Source: Planctomycetota bacterium
GTDB lineage: Bacteria; Planctomycetota; Planctomycetia; Gemmatales; Gemmataceae
Reading direction: 5' to 3'
NCBI GenBank assembly: GCA_016873225.1
Contig: VGXS01000023.1
Coordinates: 1-59,977 of the forward strand
Length of the DNA: 59,977 bases
Part shown: positions 34,480-42,947 of the stretch, piece by piece
Position numbering within the stretch: position 1 is the stretch's first letter
Layout: each line of letters opens with the position of its first letter
Made by a program: the position numbers and the translations under genes
The notes under the pieces: model-generated
The model's database searches: none
What the model saw: the letters and a program-made list of their open reading frames with translations, nothing else
Told to the model about the DNA's origin: nothing

Positions 34480-36357
34480 ATGAGCAAGCCTTGTTGGATC
34501 ATTGCGCTTGGTTTGTCGTTGGCGTTGGCCCTCCCCCTTCGGGCTGAGGAGACCGCCGGCGATTGCTACCTGATCGGCAATTCCCTGACCTGGGACACGG
34601 TTCCATCGCGGCTTGCCGGCAAGCCGCGATGGCATGTCGACTGCGGAGTCAGCCTGCCGCACATCAGGAAACATCCCGAGAAGCCATGCGTCAAGGATTC
34701 CACGCTTTGGCCGCGGGCCCTGGCGGAGGGGAAATACCGGTTCGTTTCCGTGCAGCCTCACTACGGATCGACATTAGAGGAAGATCTCGACGCCATTTCC
34801 GCCTGGATGGCGATGCAGCCGGCAGCCGTGTTCGTCATCCATTCGGGTTGGGCGTTCCAAGCCCAGATGCGCGCCGAGTTCGATGTCTGCGACATTCCGG
34901 CGCGCATGGCGCACAACCCCGCCTATATGAGGGCGCTCGTCGCGGGTTTGTCGGGCCGGCATCCCGGCAGGGAGATCCGGCAGACCCTGGCCCAGAATTT
35001 CCTGGCGCTGGTGGCGGAGGATGCGGCGGCCGGAAGGGCCCCGTTCCGCGACGCCTCGGAACTCTACCGCGACGCGATCCACATGACCCATGGCGCGGGG
35101 AAGTACCTGATGCACAACGCCATGCGCCGGGCGCTGGGCCAGCCCCATTCAGCGGCCGGCTTCGACGGTTTGGCTCCGGCCGTCATGAAGTACCTGGACA
35201 GCGTCCTGGCCCTTGCCGACACCACCGCCGCCGACCGCGCCGTGTTGAGGCAGGTGCTTTCCACCGATCCGAAGGCCGACAGGCGCGCCATCGCCGGTAA
35301 GTTGGCCGATGCCGAACTCAGGAAGAAGGTTGAGGCGCTGGTTCCCGAGATTGAAAAGGCAGCCAAGGCCCGGCGGGAATATCTGGCGCTCGAGGCCGAG
35401 GTGAAGGAGGCGGGAGGGCGGATGTCCTACGCTCCGGGTGGTCCCCAGTGGCTTTATCTGGCCACGGGGGACACCGGCGCCGAGGTATTTGATGCGCCAT
35501 CGGCGATCGACCTTTACAACGGCAACAACCCTCTCAAGGGGAAGGGTGGCCGGAATGAGCGCGTGACCGATGATTGGCTCAAGCGGCTTTCTGGCGCCTC
35601 AACCCTCCGGAAACTCGACCTTGCCAACTGCTCCGTCACCGGCGAGGGACTTCGCCACCTCGCGGGCCTCAAGGGGCTTCGGGAACTCAACCTGACCCTT
35701 TCCCCCGTCGATGACGCGGGCCTGAAACATCTTTCAGGCTTGGTGGAACTTCGGGTCCTGGGGCTGGCATCCACGAAGTGCACGGGGACGGGATTTGAGA
35801 ACCTGAAGGAACTCAGGAAACTTGAGAGCGTCAATTTCCACTTCACGCCTGTCAACGATGCCGGACTGAAGGCGATCTCCGCGGTTCCCAATTCCGGCCG
35901 CTTCTGGTTCGCGCACACCCGGTTCACCGACTCGGGGGCGGCGCACCTGGCGGCGATGACCGGCCTCAAGCGGATGGGCATCGGCAGTTCCGACAAGGCC
36001 AGTTCCGGTGCCGCCGTGGCCTTCCTCAACGGCCTTCCATTGGAGGACCTCGCGCTGCTCGACAACCAGGCCACACCCGAGGGGTTGGCTCACGCCGCCA
36101 AAATCCAGACACTCAAAAAACTCGACGCTTCGCACGCCCCCATGGTGAAGGATGATTCGCTGGCTCTTGTCGCGGGCATGCCCAAGCTGGAGGAGTTCAT
36201 CCTTGGGAGCGCCGGCGTGACCGACGCGGGGTTGCAAGCGTTGGCTTCCTGCAAGTCGCTCAAGAAACTTACGCTTTCAGGAACCAAGGCCGTCACCCCC
36301 GCCGGCGTGGCGGCCTTGCGGAAATCGCGGCCGGACCTCACCGTCGAATCCAGGTAA
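34480..36357 (+). CDS. Secreted SGNH-hydrolase-like protein fused to leucine-rich repeats
   Basis: A 625-residue exported protein; the ATG at 34480 with GGAAG 6 nt upstream is preferred over an upstream in-frame start. After a signal peptide ending ALPLRAEE, the N-terminal part shows SGNH hydrolase blocks. Ser35 lies in CYLIGNSLTWDT and an Asp198/His201 dyad in LYRDAIHMTHG. A helical linker (~260-340) leads to cysteine-poor leucine-rich repeats (~375-625) of the form LxxLxxLxLxxxxVTDxGL. The pairing suggests a surface esterase with a binding scaffold. Substrate unknown; the sialidase downstream is consistent with a glycan. Confidence 0.75.
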   Translation: MSKPCWIIALGLSLALALPLRAEETAGDCYLIGNSLTWDTVPSRLAGKPRWHVDCGVSLPHIRKHPEKPCVKDSTLWPRALAEGKYRFVSVQPHYGSTLEEDLDAISAWMAMQPAAVFVIHSGWAFQAQMRAEFDVCDIPARMAHNPAYMRALVAGLSGRHPGREIRQTLAQNFLALVAEDAAAGRAPFRDASELYRDAIHMTHGAGKYLMHNAMRRALGQPHSAAGFDGLAPAVMKYLDSVLALADTTAADRAVLRQVLSTDPKADRRAIAGKLADAELRKKVEALVPEIEKAAKARREYLALEAEVKEAGGRMSYAPGGPQWLYLATGDTGAEVFDAPSAIDLYNGNNPLKGKGGRNERVTDDWLKRLSGASTLRKLDLANCSVTGEGLRHLAGLKGLRELNLTLSPVDDAGLKHLSGLVELRVLGLASTKCTGTGFENLKELRKLESVNFHFTPVNDAGLKAISAVPNSGRFWFAHTRFTDSGAAHLAAMTGLKRMGIGSSDKASSGAAVAFLNGLPLEDLALLDNQATPEGLAHAAKIQTLKKLDASHAPMVKDDSLALVAGMPKLEEFILGSAGVTDAGLQALASCKSLKKLTLSGTKAVTPAGVAALRKSRPDLTVESR

Positions 36358-36407
36358 AGGCTTCTCTTTCCCTCCTCAATTGAATCGCTTGCAATGGTGG
36401 CTTGCCC

Positions 36408-37559
36408 ATGATTCTTGTGGTCGCCTGCGCCCTGGTGGTTGGTCCTTCCGGGCAGTTGCCCGCGAGCGCCTGGTCCGATGTGTTCCCCGCGGGCATGGAA
36501 GGCATCAGCCGGTACCGCATTCCCGGGCTGGTGGTCACAGCCAAGGGCACGGTTCTGGCCTACTGCGAGGGACGCAGGAACGGGAGTTCGGATTGGGGAG
36601 AGATCGAGGTCCGGCTCAGGCGATCAGCCGATGGCGGCAGGACATGGGGGCCCTCGATCCATGTCGCCCATCATGGCGAAAGGATCGAGGGTAATCCGAG
36701 AAGGAAAACCGGTGGTGAGCGCGAGCAGACCGTCAACAACCCGGTGGCCATCGTCGATCGCCAAACGGGTGCCATTGAAATGCTGTATTGCGTCAATTAC
36801 GCCCGTTGCTTCTCGATTCGCAGCACCGACGACGGGCTCAGTTGGAGCCGGCCGGTGGATATCACGGCGGCTTTCGAGCCTTTCCGCTCCAAGTATGACT
36901 GGAAGGTGATCGCCACGGGGCCCGGCCATGGAATCCAGTTGAAAAGTGGACGATTGGTGGTGCCGATCTGGCTGGCCTATGGCAAGACGGGAGACCATGC
37001 CCCCTCGGCGAGCGGCACCCTCTTCAGCGACGATCATGGGAAGACATGGAAAGCCGGTGAAATCTCGGTGCCGAATCTCAACCCCTGGGGCAATCCGAAT
37101 GAGTCGATCCTCGCGGAACTTTCAGGCGGCCGGGTGCTGATGGTGAGCCGGAATGTGTCGGGTGCCAACCGCAAGATTATCACGACCAGCGCCGACGGCG
37201 CCGCCGGTTGGACCAAGCCTGAATTCCACCGGCAACTTCTTGAGCCGGTTTGCATGGCAGGCCTGGCCGCCGTTCCCGGTAAGCCGGGATGGTTGCTGTT
37301 CACCTGCCCGGAAAGCGTGGCCAGGGATTCCTCAGGCAAGGAAATACCAGCCGGGCGCGGCAAGCGGATAAATCTTTCGGTTCGCCTCAGCCGGGACGAT
37401 GGCCAATCATGGACAGATGCCAAAACACTGGTTCCGGGGCCCAGCGCCTACTCCGACCTGGCGGTTCTTGCCGATGGCATGATTGTTTGCCTGAGCGAGG
37501 TGGGCAACGATATCAAGGTGGCCAAAATGAACCTTGATTGGATAGTCGATCCCAAATAA
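36408..37559 (+). CDS. Exported exo-alpha-sialidase (GH33-type, BNR repeats)
   Basis: A 383-residue protein with a short hydrophobic leader. The sialidase RIP motif (SRYRIPGLVV, Arg37) and four Asp-boxes (SADGGRTW, STDDGLSW, SDDHGKTW, SRDDGQSW) define a six-bladed propeller. Candidate catalytic residues are the Asp in SSDWGEIEV, the Glu in NESILAEL and the Tyr nucleophile in PSAYSDLAVL. It would release terminal sialic acids from glycans (EC 3.2.1.18), although several planctomycete relatives act on unknown sugars. It starts 50 nt after the SGNH-LRR gene, so co-transcription is possible. Confidence 0.88.
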   Translation: MILVVACALVVGPSGQLPASAWSDVFPAGMEGISRYRIPGLVVTAKGTVLAYCEGRRNGSSDWGEIEVRLRRSADGGRTWGPSIHVAHHGERIEGNPRRKTGGEREQTVNNPVAIVDRQTGAIEMLYCVNYARCFSIRSTDDGLSWSRPVDITAAFEPFRSKYDWKVIATGPGHGIQLKSGRLVVPIWLAYGKTGDHAPSASGTLFSDDHGKTWKAGEISVPNLNPWGNPNESILAELSGGRVLMVSRNVSGANRKIITTSADGAAGWTKPEFHRQLLEPVCMAGLAAVPGKPGWLLFTCPESVARDSSGKEIPAGRGKRINLSVRLSRDDGQSWTDAKTLVPGPSAYSDLAVLADGMIVCLSEVGNDIKVAKMNLDWIVDPK

Positions 37560-37591
37560 TGCCAAAGGCAAATTATTCATGTTTCTGTAGG

Positions 37592-37963
37592 TCAGTGTGG
37601 GCGGTTCACTTGGTCTGATGCCATCCTCAAGGCTTTTGCCTCGGCCCTTTTCCATTCACCTGCCTTGCCAAGGCTGATGATGGATTCGAAGCCAGCCTTT
37701 TCAGCCGAGCCAAGTTTTCCCGCGGCATCTAGCTTGGCCAAACGCGAGTCGGCCTCCGCCAGCAGGGAAGCGTTTCTGGTGTTGCAAGCCGAGTTCAAGA
37801 GTTCCAAGACACGCAGGGATTCTTCGCTTTTCAGCGGCGGATATTGCCTGCAACCGGGCCACCAGACAATCGCAGCCACGATGGCGAGGGCCGCGGCGGA
37901 GGTGGCGAGAATCGTTAAGCGGCTGTTGGGCGCGCCATCGGCTTCAGAATTCACCGGGAACAT
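37592..37963 (-). CDS. Small membrane-anchored protein of unknown function
   Basis: A 123-residue protein with one N-terminal transmembrane helix (LTILATSAAALAIVAAIVWW). Its helical, soluble C-terminal domain is rich in Ala/Glu/Lys (NTRNASLLAEADSRLAKLDA). It is not recognised as a named family. Its ATG at 37963 overlaps the 3' end of the DUF1559 gene by 20 nt, so the two are translated from one transcript. Small anchored proteins after DUF1559 genes are common in planctomycetes, but their role is unknown. Confidence 0.7.
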   Translation of the reverse strand: MFPVNSEADGAPNSRLTILATSAAALAIVAAIVWWPGCRQYPPLKSEESLRVLELLNSACNTRNASLLAEADSRLAKLDAAGKLGSAEKAGFESIISLGKAGEWKRAEAKALRMASDQVNRPH

Positions 37964-38969
37964 CCCCAAGGTTCATGCTTGACAAAGCCGCCCAAGTATT
38001 ATGGTTAATAGTGGTCGGGATGAATTGGGAGTGGCCGTCCCCGAACAGCACCATGGCCCCACCGGACCAAGGGGCATACATCTGGCAAACATGGCAGGTG
38101 GGGAAACTTGGCGGATGGATGATACCAGGTTCAGCGGCCGCCGGGCCGCTGTGCACCAGAACCAGCGTGGCCGCACGATCAGTTGCTGTCAGGGGAAACC
38201 TCGCCGGGTCCTTGGGTGGAACAACGGCGCCCGGTACCACTCCCACCCAAGTCTTATCGCTAATTGTCGTGTGCTCGCCAACGAAGACCGTGCTGCTTAA
38301 ACCGTCCGTGACCATGGAAATGGTCGTTTTCGAGTTTCGGAAAAATGGCCCGGCACCCCTGATGAACGACAAGTCGGAACTGTCGTAGGCCCATGATTCA
38401 TCTTGGCCATTATTGGCCACATAGTGCGAAATACCGAAACGAACACGGAGCGACGCGTTCGAATGGCTCACCACCATCGTGGGTTCCTGATTGGGCGCTC
38501 CCGGATTTTGAAACACCTTGATGGCCGTCGCCACGGCCGTCTGATTTGCCGAATGCCAACAAGGGAGATCGAAACGGATTTGCTTGAACAGAGAATCCTG
38601 TTCGAGGTATGGCAAGAGCAGAGACGACCATGCCCAGCCTGGCGCGGCATCTACCGGTGGAGGTGTCTGGCCCGCGGCGCCTGAAAGATAACCTGCGGGA
38701 AATTGAAAGTGGGTGTCGTGGTGGGATTGCATCGCGATACCAATCTGCTTGAGGTTGTTCACCGACTGAAGCCGCGCAGCGGCTTCGCGAACCTTTTGAA
38801 CCGCAGGCACAAGCAGGCTGATCAGGATGCCAATGATGGCAATCACCACGAGTAGTTCAATGAGCGTGAATCCGATTTCCCGATTTCTTGGACAGTCCGT
38901 TAGGGTGATTTCATGGATTTGGTCCATGTGATTGACGGTTCCAAGAGATGTGGTTCGTGTCATTGACAT
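37944..38969 (-). CDS. DUF1559 pseudopilin-like protein
   Basis: A 341-residue DUF1559 protein, a large planctomycete family with a type II pseudopilin N-terminus. The prepilin-peptidase site is G33/F34 in REIGFTLIELLVVIAIIGIL, with the conserved Glu at +5. The DUF1559 body has VREAAARLQSVNNLKQIGIA and the C-terminal GGAMVLFGDGHSQFI (H-x-G type) signature. The start is uncertain: ATG 38969 gives a 33-residue leader, ATG 38927 a shorter one of 19, and a TTG at 39008 a longer one. A cell-surface or periplasmic structural role is presumed for the family. It lies just downstream of the ligase gene on the same strand. Confidence 0.88.
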   Translation of the reverse strand: MSMTRTTSLGTVNHMDQIHEITLTDCPRNREIGFTLIELLVVIAIIGILISLLVPAVQKVREAAARLQSVNNLKQIGIAMQSHHDTHFQFPAGYLSGAAGQTPPPVDAAPGWAWSSLLLPYLEQDSLFKQIRFDLPCWHSANQTAVATAIKVFQNPGAPNQEPTMVVSHSNASLRVRFGISHYVANNGQDESWAYDSSDLSFIRGAGPFFRNSKTTISMVTDGLSSTVFVGEHTTISDKTWVGVVPGAVVPPKDPARFPLTATDRAATLVLVHSGPAAAEPGIIHPPSFPTCHVCQMYAPWSGGAMVLFGDGHSQFIPTTINHNTWAALSSMNLGDVPGEF

Positions 38970-39023
38970 GCCGGTATTCCCATACGTTTCGTTGAATGAA
39001 CCAAGCAATCAATGATTCCGAAG

Positions 39024-40565
39024 TTAATTGTATAGTATGGCTTTATTGTCATCGGAAATCTTTTGAGAACCATGATTTGTAAACAGATCAGCCACCTTGG
39101 GTTTCGCGACCTTTCCCATGGCGTTTCGCGGCAGTTGCTCAGTCAGGACGAGGCACTTGGGAATCTTGTACACCGACATCCTGGTCCGGCACCAATCACG
39201 AAGCTGATTGATCTCCAGCGCGTCACGCGGATCGCAAACGATGGCGGCACCGACAGCCTCGCCCCATGTCGGGTCAGGCAGACCCACCACCGCGCACTCC
39301 TTGATGGCCGGGTGCTCAAGCAGCACCGATTCGATTTCAAGGGCCGAGAGCTTGTAGCCTCCACTTTTGATGATGTCGACGGATTGCCTGCCAAGGATGC
39401 GGTAATAACCCTGTTCCAGCACCGCCATGTCTCCGGTCTTGAACCAGCCATTGTCGAACGACTCCGCCGTGGCTTCGGCCCGGTTCCAATACGACGCGAA
39501 GACCCCTGGTCCGCGCACCTGGATTTCCCCCAACGAATGTTCGGAGCCGATCACGGATCCATCCTCGGCCACCAGGCGCGCTTCCACCCCGGGCAGTGGA
39601 ACCCCGACGGCCCCGGGGCGCCTTTCTCCGCGAAAAGGATTGGAGATCGCCATGCCGATCTCGGTCATGCCGTAGCGTTCCAGCAGCGCCTGACCGGTCA
39701 TCGACCGCCACTGTTCAAACACCGTGGCTGGAAGCGCCGCCGAACCCGAGACCATCAGGCGCATGTTCCTGAAACCGGCGATCCTCGCCTCGCGGTCCTT
39801 CGCCTGGGGAGCCTCCAATGTTTCCAGCAACCTCACATAAATGGTCGGCACGGCCATGAACAGCGTGTAGGCGCCCTCGGCCACGCGGTTGAGAACGGCG
39901 TTCGCGTCGAATTTGCCGAACACCTCGACCGAGGCTCCCGTCCAAAGCGCGCAGCAAAGGATATTGATGATCCCGTGAATATGGTGAAGGGGCAGGAACA
40001 GGGGTATGCGGTCGGCTGGCGACCACTCCCAGGCTTCGACCAGGCTTTCCACCTGGGCCCGGATGTTGTCATGCGTCGTGACAACGCCCTTGGGCTTGTT
40101 CGTGGTGCCGCTGGTGTAGAGCATCATCGCCGGCCTGCCCGTGTCGATCGCCGGCAAGCTGGGAGGCGAACTCGCCGGGGACTCATTCATGATCACAAGC
40201 TTCACGCCCAGCTTTTGGCAAACGGGCGCGATGCCCGGGGCCAGGTCGGCGTGAGCCAGCACCGTCCGGGCTCCCGAATCGGCAAGGGCGTACTCCCATT
40301 CGGGCGGAGTCGCGGAAAGGCACAAGGGCAGGAAGATCCCCCCGGCCCGCCAAACGCCCCATTGCCCGGCGACATAATCGGCTCCCGGCGGGGCGAGCAG
40401 GGCCGTCACGATTCCGAGTTGACTTGGAGATGATGCCAGCAAGGTTCCCGCGACCGCCGCGGACTTGCCCACCAATTCTCGGTAGGTGAACTGACCATGG
40501 CCCGTCGAGATCGCCACGGCGTTTCCATGCGCCATGGCCCTGCTGATGATGGGAAGTTCGGTCAT
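39024..40565 (-). CDS. matB: Acyl-CoA synthetase, probable malonyl-CoA synthetase (MatB/ACSF3-like)
   Basis: A 513-residue ANL-superfamily ligase. The ATP-binding P-loop YTSGTTNKPKG is at residues 150-160 and the core motif LLERYGMTEIGMAISNPF follows. The wording RRPGAVGVPLPGVEARL is close to MatB/ACSF3 malonate ligases. FKTGDMAVLEQGYYRILGR and the C-terminal PRNAMGKVAK catalytic Lys are present. Reaction inferred: malonate + ATP + CoA gives malonyl-CoA + AMP + PPi. The assignment rests on these motifs and on madL-madM directly upstream (23-nt gap). The start at 40565 is preferred over an upstream in-frame codon that would overlap madM. Confidence 0.82.
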   Translation of the reverse strand: MTELPIISRAMAHGNAVAISTGHGQFTYRELVGKSAAVAGTLLASSPSQLGIVTALLAPPGADYVAGQWGVWRAGGIFLPLCLSATPPEWEYALADSGARTVLAHADLAPGIAPVCQKLGVKLVIMNESPASSPPSLPAIDTGRPAMMLYTSGTTNKPKGVVTTHDNIRAQVESLVEAWEWSPADRIPLFLPLHHIHGIINILCCALWTGASVEVFGKFDANAVLNRVAEGAYTLFMAVPTIYVRLLETLEAPQAKDREARIAGFRNMRLMVSGSAALPATVFEQWRSMTGQALLERYGMTEIGMAISNPFRGERRPGAVGVPLPGVEARLVAEDGSVIGSEHSLGEIQVRGPGVFASYWNRAEATAESFDNGWFKTGDMAVLEQGYYRILGRQSVDIIKSGGYKLSALEIESVLLEHPAIKECAVVGLPDPTWGEAVGAAIVCDPRDALEINQLRDWCRTRMSVYKIPKCLVLTEQLPRNAMGKVAKPKVADLFTNHGSQKISDDNKAILYN

Positions 40566-40588
40566 GGCGGATTCACTCCATGGCTCGC

Positions 40589-41356
40589 TTAGCCGGCCAG
40601 GCTCCGGATCACGAAGAAGAAGAGGGAAGGCCCCAGCAGGCATCCAAGGCCCGTGTAGAAGGTTGCCGTCATCGCGCCATAGGGAACGAGCCTCGGATCC
40701 GTGGCGGCGAGGCCCGCCAATACGCCGCTGTTGGTACCCATGAGGCCGCCGAAAATCATGGCGCTGCGGGGATTATCGAGGCCGATGGCCGGCGCCACCG
40801 CGGGAGTCAGGATCATCACCAGGATCGCCTTGACCAACCCGGCGGCGACCGAGAGGGCGATCAGTTCATGGCCCGCGCCGATAGCCGAACCGGTGACCGG
40901 GCCGACGATGTAGGTCGCGGCGCCAGCCCCCATGGTTGTCATGGAAACCGCGTCACGGTAGCCGCTTGCCCAGGCGACGGCGGCGCCAACGCCAAAGGAG
41001 GCCGACAACCCAAGCACAAGGGAAATGGCTCCCATCACTCCTCCACCCCGCAGCTCTTGAAGTCGTACGCCGAAGGCCGTTGAAACAATCGCCAGGTCAC
41101 GGAGCATGGCGCCACCCAACAGGGCGATGCCGGAAAACGCCGGGATGTCGGCGATTCCTTGCTTTCCCCCCGTGGCGATTCCCCCGACCGCCGCCAGCGC
41201 AAGCCCGGCAACGATGGCAATGGCCGAGCCGTGGATTCTTCCCCGGAATAGCTTGTCGGCCATGGCGTATCCGAGCCATGTGAGACCGCCCACCAAGGCG
41301 AAAGCCGTGAGGATCGGATAACTGGCCAGCACCTCATGGACAGTTTCGGGAATCAT
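40589..41356 (-). CDS. madM: Malonate transporter subunit MadM
   Basis: A 255-residue polytopic inner-membrane protein, the usual MadM length. About seven to eight hydrophobic segments are seen, with Gly-rich helices such as GYRDAVSMTTMGAGAATYIV and the conserved MIFGGLMGTNSGVLAGLA. In Malonomonas and pseudomonads MadL and MadM together form a Na+-dependent malonate symporter. The ATG overlaps the madL stop by 4 nt (ATGA), implying translational coupling. The ligase encoded next would trap imported malonate as malonyl-CoA. Confidence 0.85.
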   Translation of the reverse strand: MIPETVHEVLASYPILTAFALVGGLTWLGYAMADKLFRGRIHGSAIAIVAGLALAAVGGIATGGKQGIADIPAFSGIALLGGAMLRDLAIVSTAFGVRLQELRGGGVMGAISLVLGLSASFGVGAAVAWASGYRDAVSMTTMGAGAATYIVGPVTGSAIGAGHELIALSVAAGLVKAILVMILTPAVAPAIGLDNPRSAMIFGGLMGTNSGVLAGLAATDPRLVPYGAMTATFYTGLGCLLGPSLFFFVIRSLAG

Positions 41357-41733
41357 TCGGATGCCCCGGATTCGCCAGCTTGTTTCGCCGACCGTGAAAG
41401 GATGCCCACCAGGAGGAAGCAGGCCGCCACGCTGCCGGCGCCCGCCACGATCGCGACCGCCCCGCCGGCCAACGCCCCCATCACATTTTGCCCCGCGGCC
41501 ATCGCCACCACGATGGGGATGTACATCGCCGACCAGTAGGTGATGCCCTCGCTGCTCCCGCGACCGAGCTTGCCAATGGCCCTGAGCTTTTCGGTGCCCA
41601 ACACCAGCAGGATCATGGCGATGCCGACGCCCCCGATGTCGGCATCAATTCCCATGGCCCGACCCAGCAGCATGCCGGCGGAAACGCCCGCCAGCAGGCA
41701 TGCGGCCAGAAGCGCTGTTCCATAAATGGCCAT
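41353..41733 (-). CDS. madL: Malonate transporter subunit MadL
   Basis: A 126-residue hydrophobic protein with four predicted helices. The opening MAIYGTALLAACLLAGVSAG and the block GIDADIGGVGIAMILLVLG match the MadL family. It is the first gene of a minus-strand operon madL-madM-ligase. No malonate decarboxylase or mdc/mat regulator lies in the window, so malonyl-CoA may feed fatty-acid synthesis or be decarboxylated elsewhere. About 230 nt of divergent intergenic DNA separate it from the aldo/keto reductase gene. Confidence 0.85.
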   Translation of the reverse strand: MAIYGTALLAACLLAGVSAGMLLGRAMGIDADIGGVGIAMILLVLGTEKLRAIGKLGRGSSEGITYWSAMYIPIVVAMAAGQNVMGALAGGAVAIVAGAGSVAACFLLVGILSRSAKQAGESGASE

Positions 41734-41964
41734 GAATTAATGTCCGCCAGGGTGTCATGTACCATTCAAGGTAAAGGCCCGTCCGTTCGCGGAAAGGGTC
41801 GCGGAGGATTGCCTGTCGGCAAAGGCGACCGGCAACCGGGGCGACATGGCCTGAATCATCGTGAATGAACATGGATGAGGCTTGCCGCCACTCTCGCCGG
41901 GATGCATCTCGCGGCCATGCTCGTATCATGACTTTTCAACACCATGTTCCCAGGTATCCGAATC

Positions 41965-42927
41965 ATGCTCAAGCGACGACTGGGACACACCGACCTCGAC
42001 ATTACGGTTTTGGGCTTCGGCGCCTGGGCGATCGGGGGTGGCGGTTGGGCGTTCGCGTGGGGAAGCCAGGACGACCGCGACAGCATCGCGTCGATCCATG
42101 AGGCGCTCGACCTGGGGGTGAACTGGATCGACACGGCTGCCGTTTACGGCCTTGGGCATTCCGAGGAAGTGGTCGCCAAGGCATTGGATCGGCGCGCCAA
42201 CAGGCCGCTGGTGTTCACGAAGTGCGCCAGGGTCTGGAATGAAAAGCGTGAAATCGGCAAGTGCCTCAAGGCCGACAGCATCCGCGGGGAATGCGAGGCC
42301 AGCCTGAAAAGGCTCAGGGTTGATGTGATCGACCTCTACCAGATCCATTGGCCCGAGCCGCCGGAGGACATCGAGGAAGGCTGGGCCGCCATGGCCAGGC
42401 TGAAGGAGCAAGGCAAGGTCAGGTGGATCGGGGTGTCGAACTTTGACGCGGCGCAACTCGAGCGCATTGGCAAGATCGCTCCCGTGGCGTCGCTTCAGCC
42501 GCCCTACTCGATGATCAGGCGGGACATTGAGCCATCCATCCTTCCTTATTGCCATTCCCACAACATCGGCACGATCGTCTATTCGCCGATGCAGTCGGGT
42601 CTTCTCACAGGTGCCTGGACGCCTGAAAGGCTCGCGGCGTTGCCGCCCGACGACTGGCGCAAGGAGAAGAACCGCCATTTCCAGGAGCCGCTGTTCAGCC
42701 GGAACCTGAGGCTGGTCGAACGGCTCAAGGCCATCGGGGCCCGCCATGGCGCCACGCCGGGGCAGGTTGCGATCGCGTGGACGCTGCGGCTTCCCGCCGT
42801 CACCGCCGCCATCGTGGGCGCGCGCAAGCCGGGCCAGTTCAGGGAGTTGCTGCCCGCCGGAAACCTTTCATTGACGCCTGACGACATCGGGGAAATCGAG
42901 GGATTCCTGATGGCGAATCCAGAGTAG
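41965..42927 (+). CDS. Aldo/keto reductase
   Basis: A 320-residue NADPH-dependent oxidoreductase with a TIM barrel. The catalytic tetrad is complete: Asp56 and Tyr61 (WIDTAAVYGLGHSE), Lys86 (VFTKCARVW) and His128 (DLYQIHWPEP). The opening RLGHTDLDITVLGFGAWAIG is typical of the YajO/IolS-type subgroup. An upstream ATG at 41944 is possible; neither has a strong ribosome-binding site. It is followed after 20 nt by a sulfatase and then an esterase gene, so it probably acts on a sugar or aldehyde released in that pathway. This is inference from context. Confidence 0.9.
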   Translation: MLKRRLGHTDLDITVLGFGAWAIGGGGWAFAWGSQDDRDSIASIHEALDLGVNWIDTAAVYGLGHSEEVVAKALDRRANRPLVFTKCARVWNEKREIGKCLKADSIRGECEASLKRLRVDVIDLYQIHWPEPPEDIEEGWAAMARLKEQGKVRWIGVSNFDAAQLERIGKIAPVASLQPPYSMIRRDIEPSILPYCHSHNIGTIVYSPMQSGLLTGAWTPERLAALPPDDWRKEKNRHFQEPLFSRNLRLVERLKAIGARHGATPGQVAIAWTLRLPAVTAAIVGARKPGQFRELLPAGNLSLTPDDIGEIEGFLMANPE

Positions 42928-42947
42928 GTCGCTTGGAGGCGGAATCG

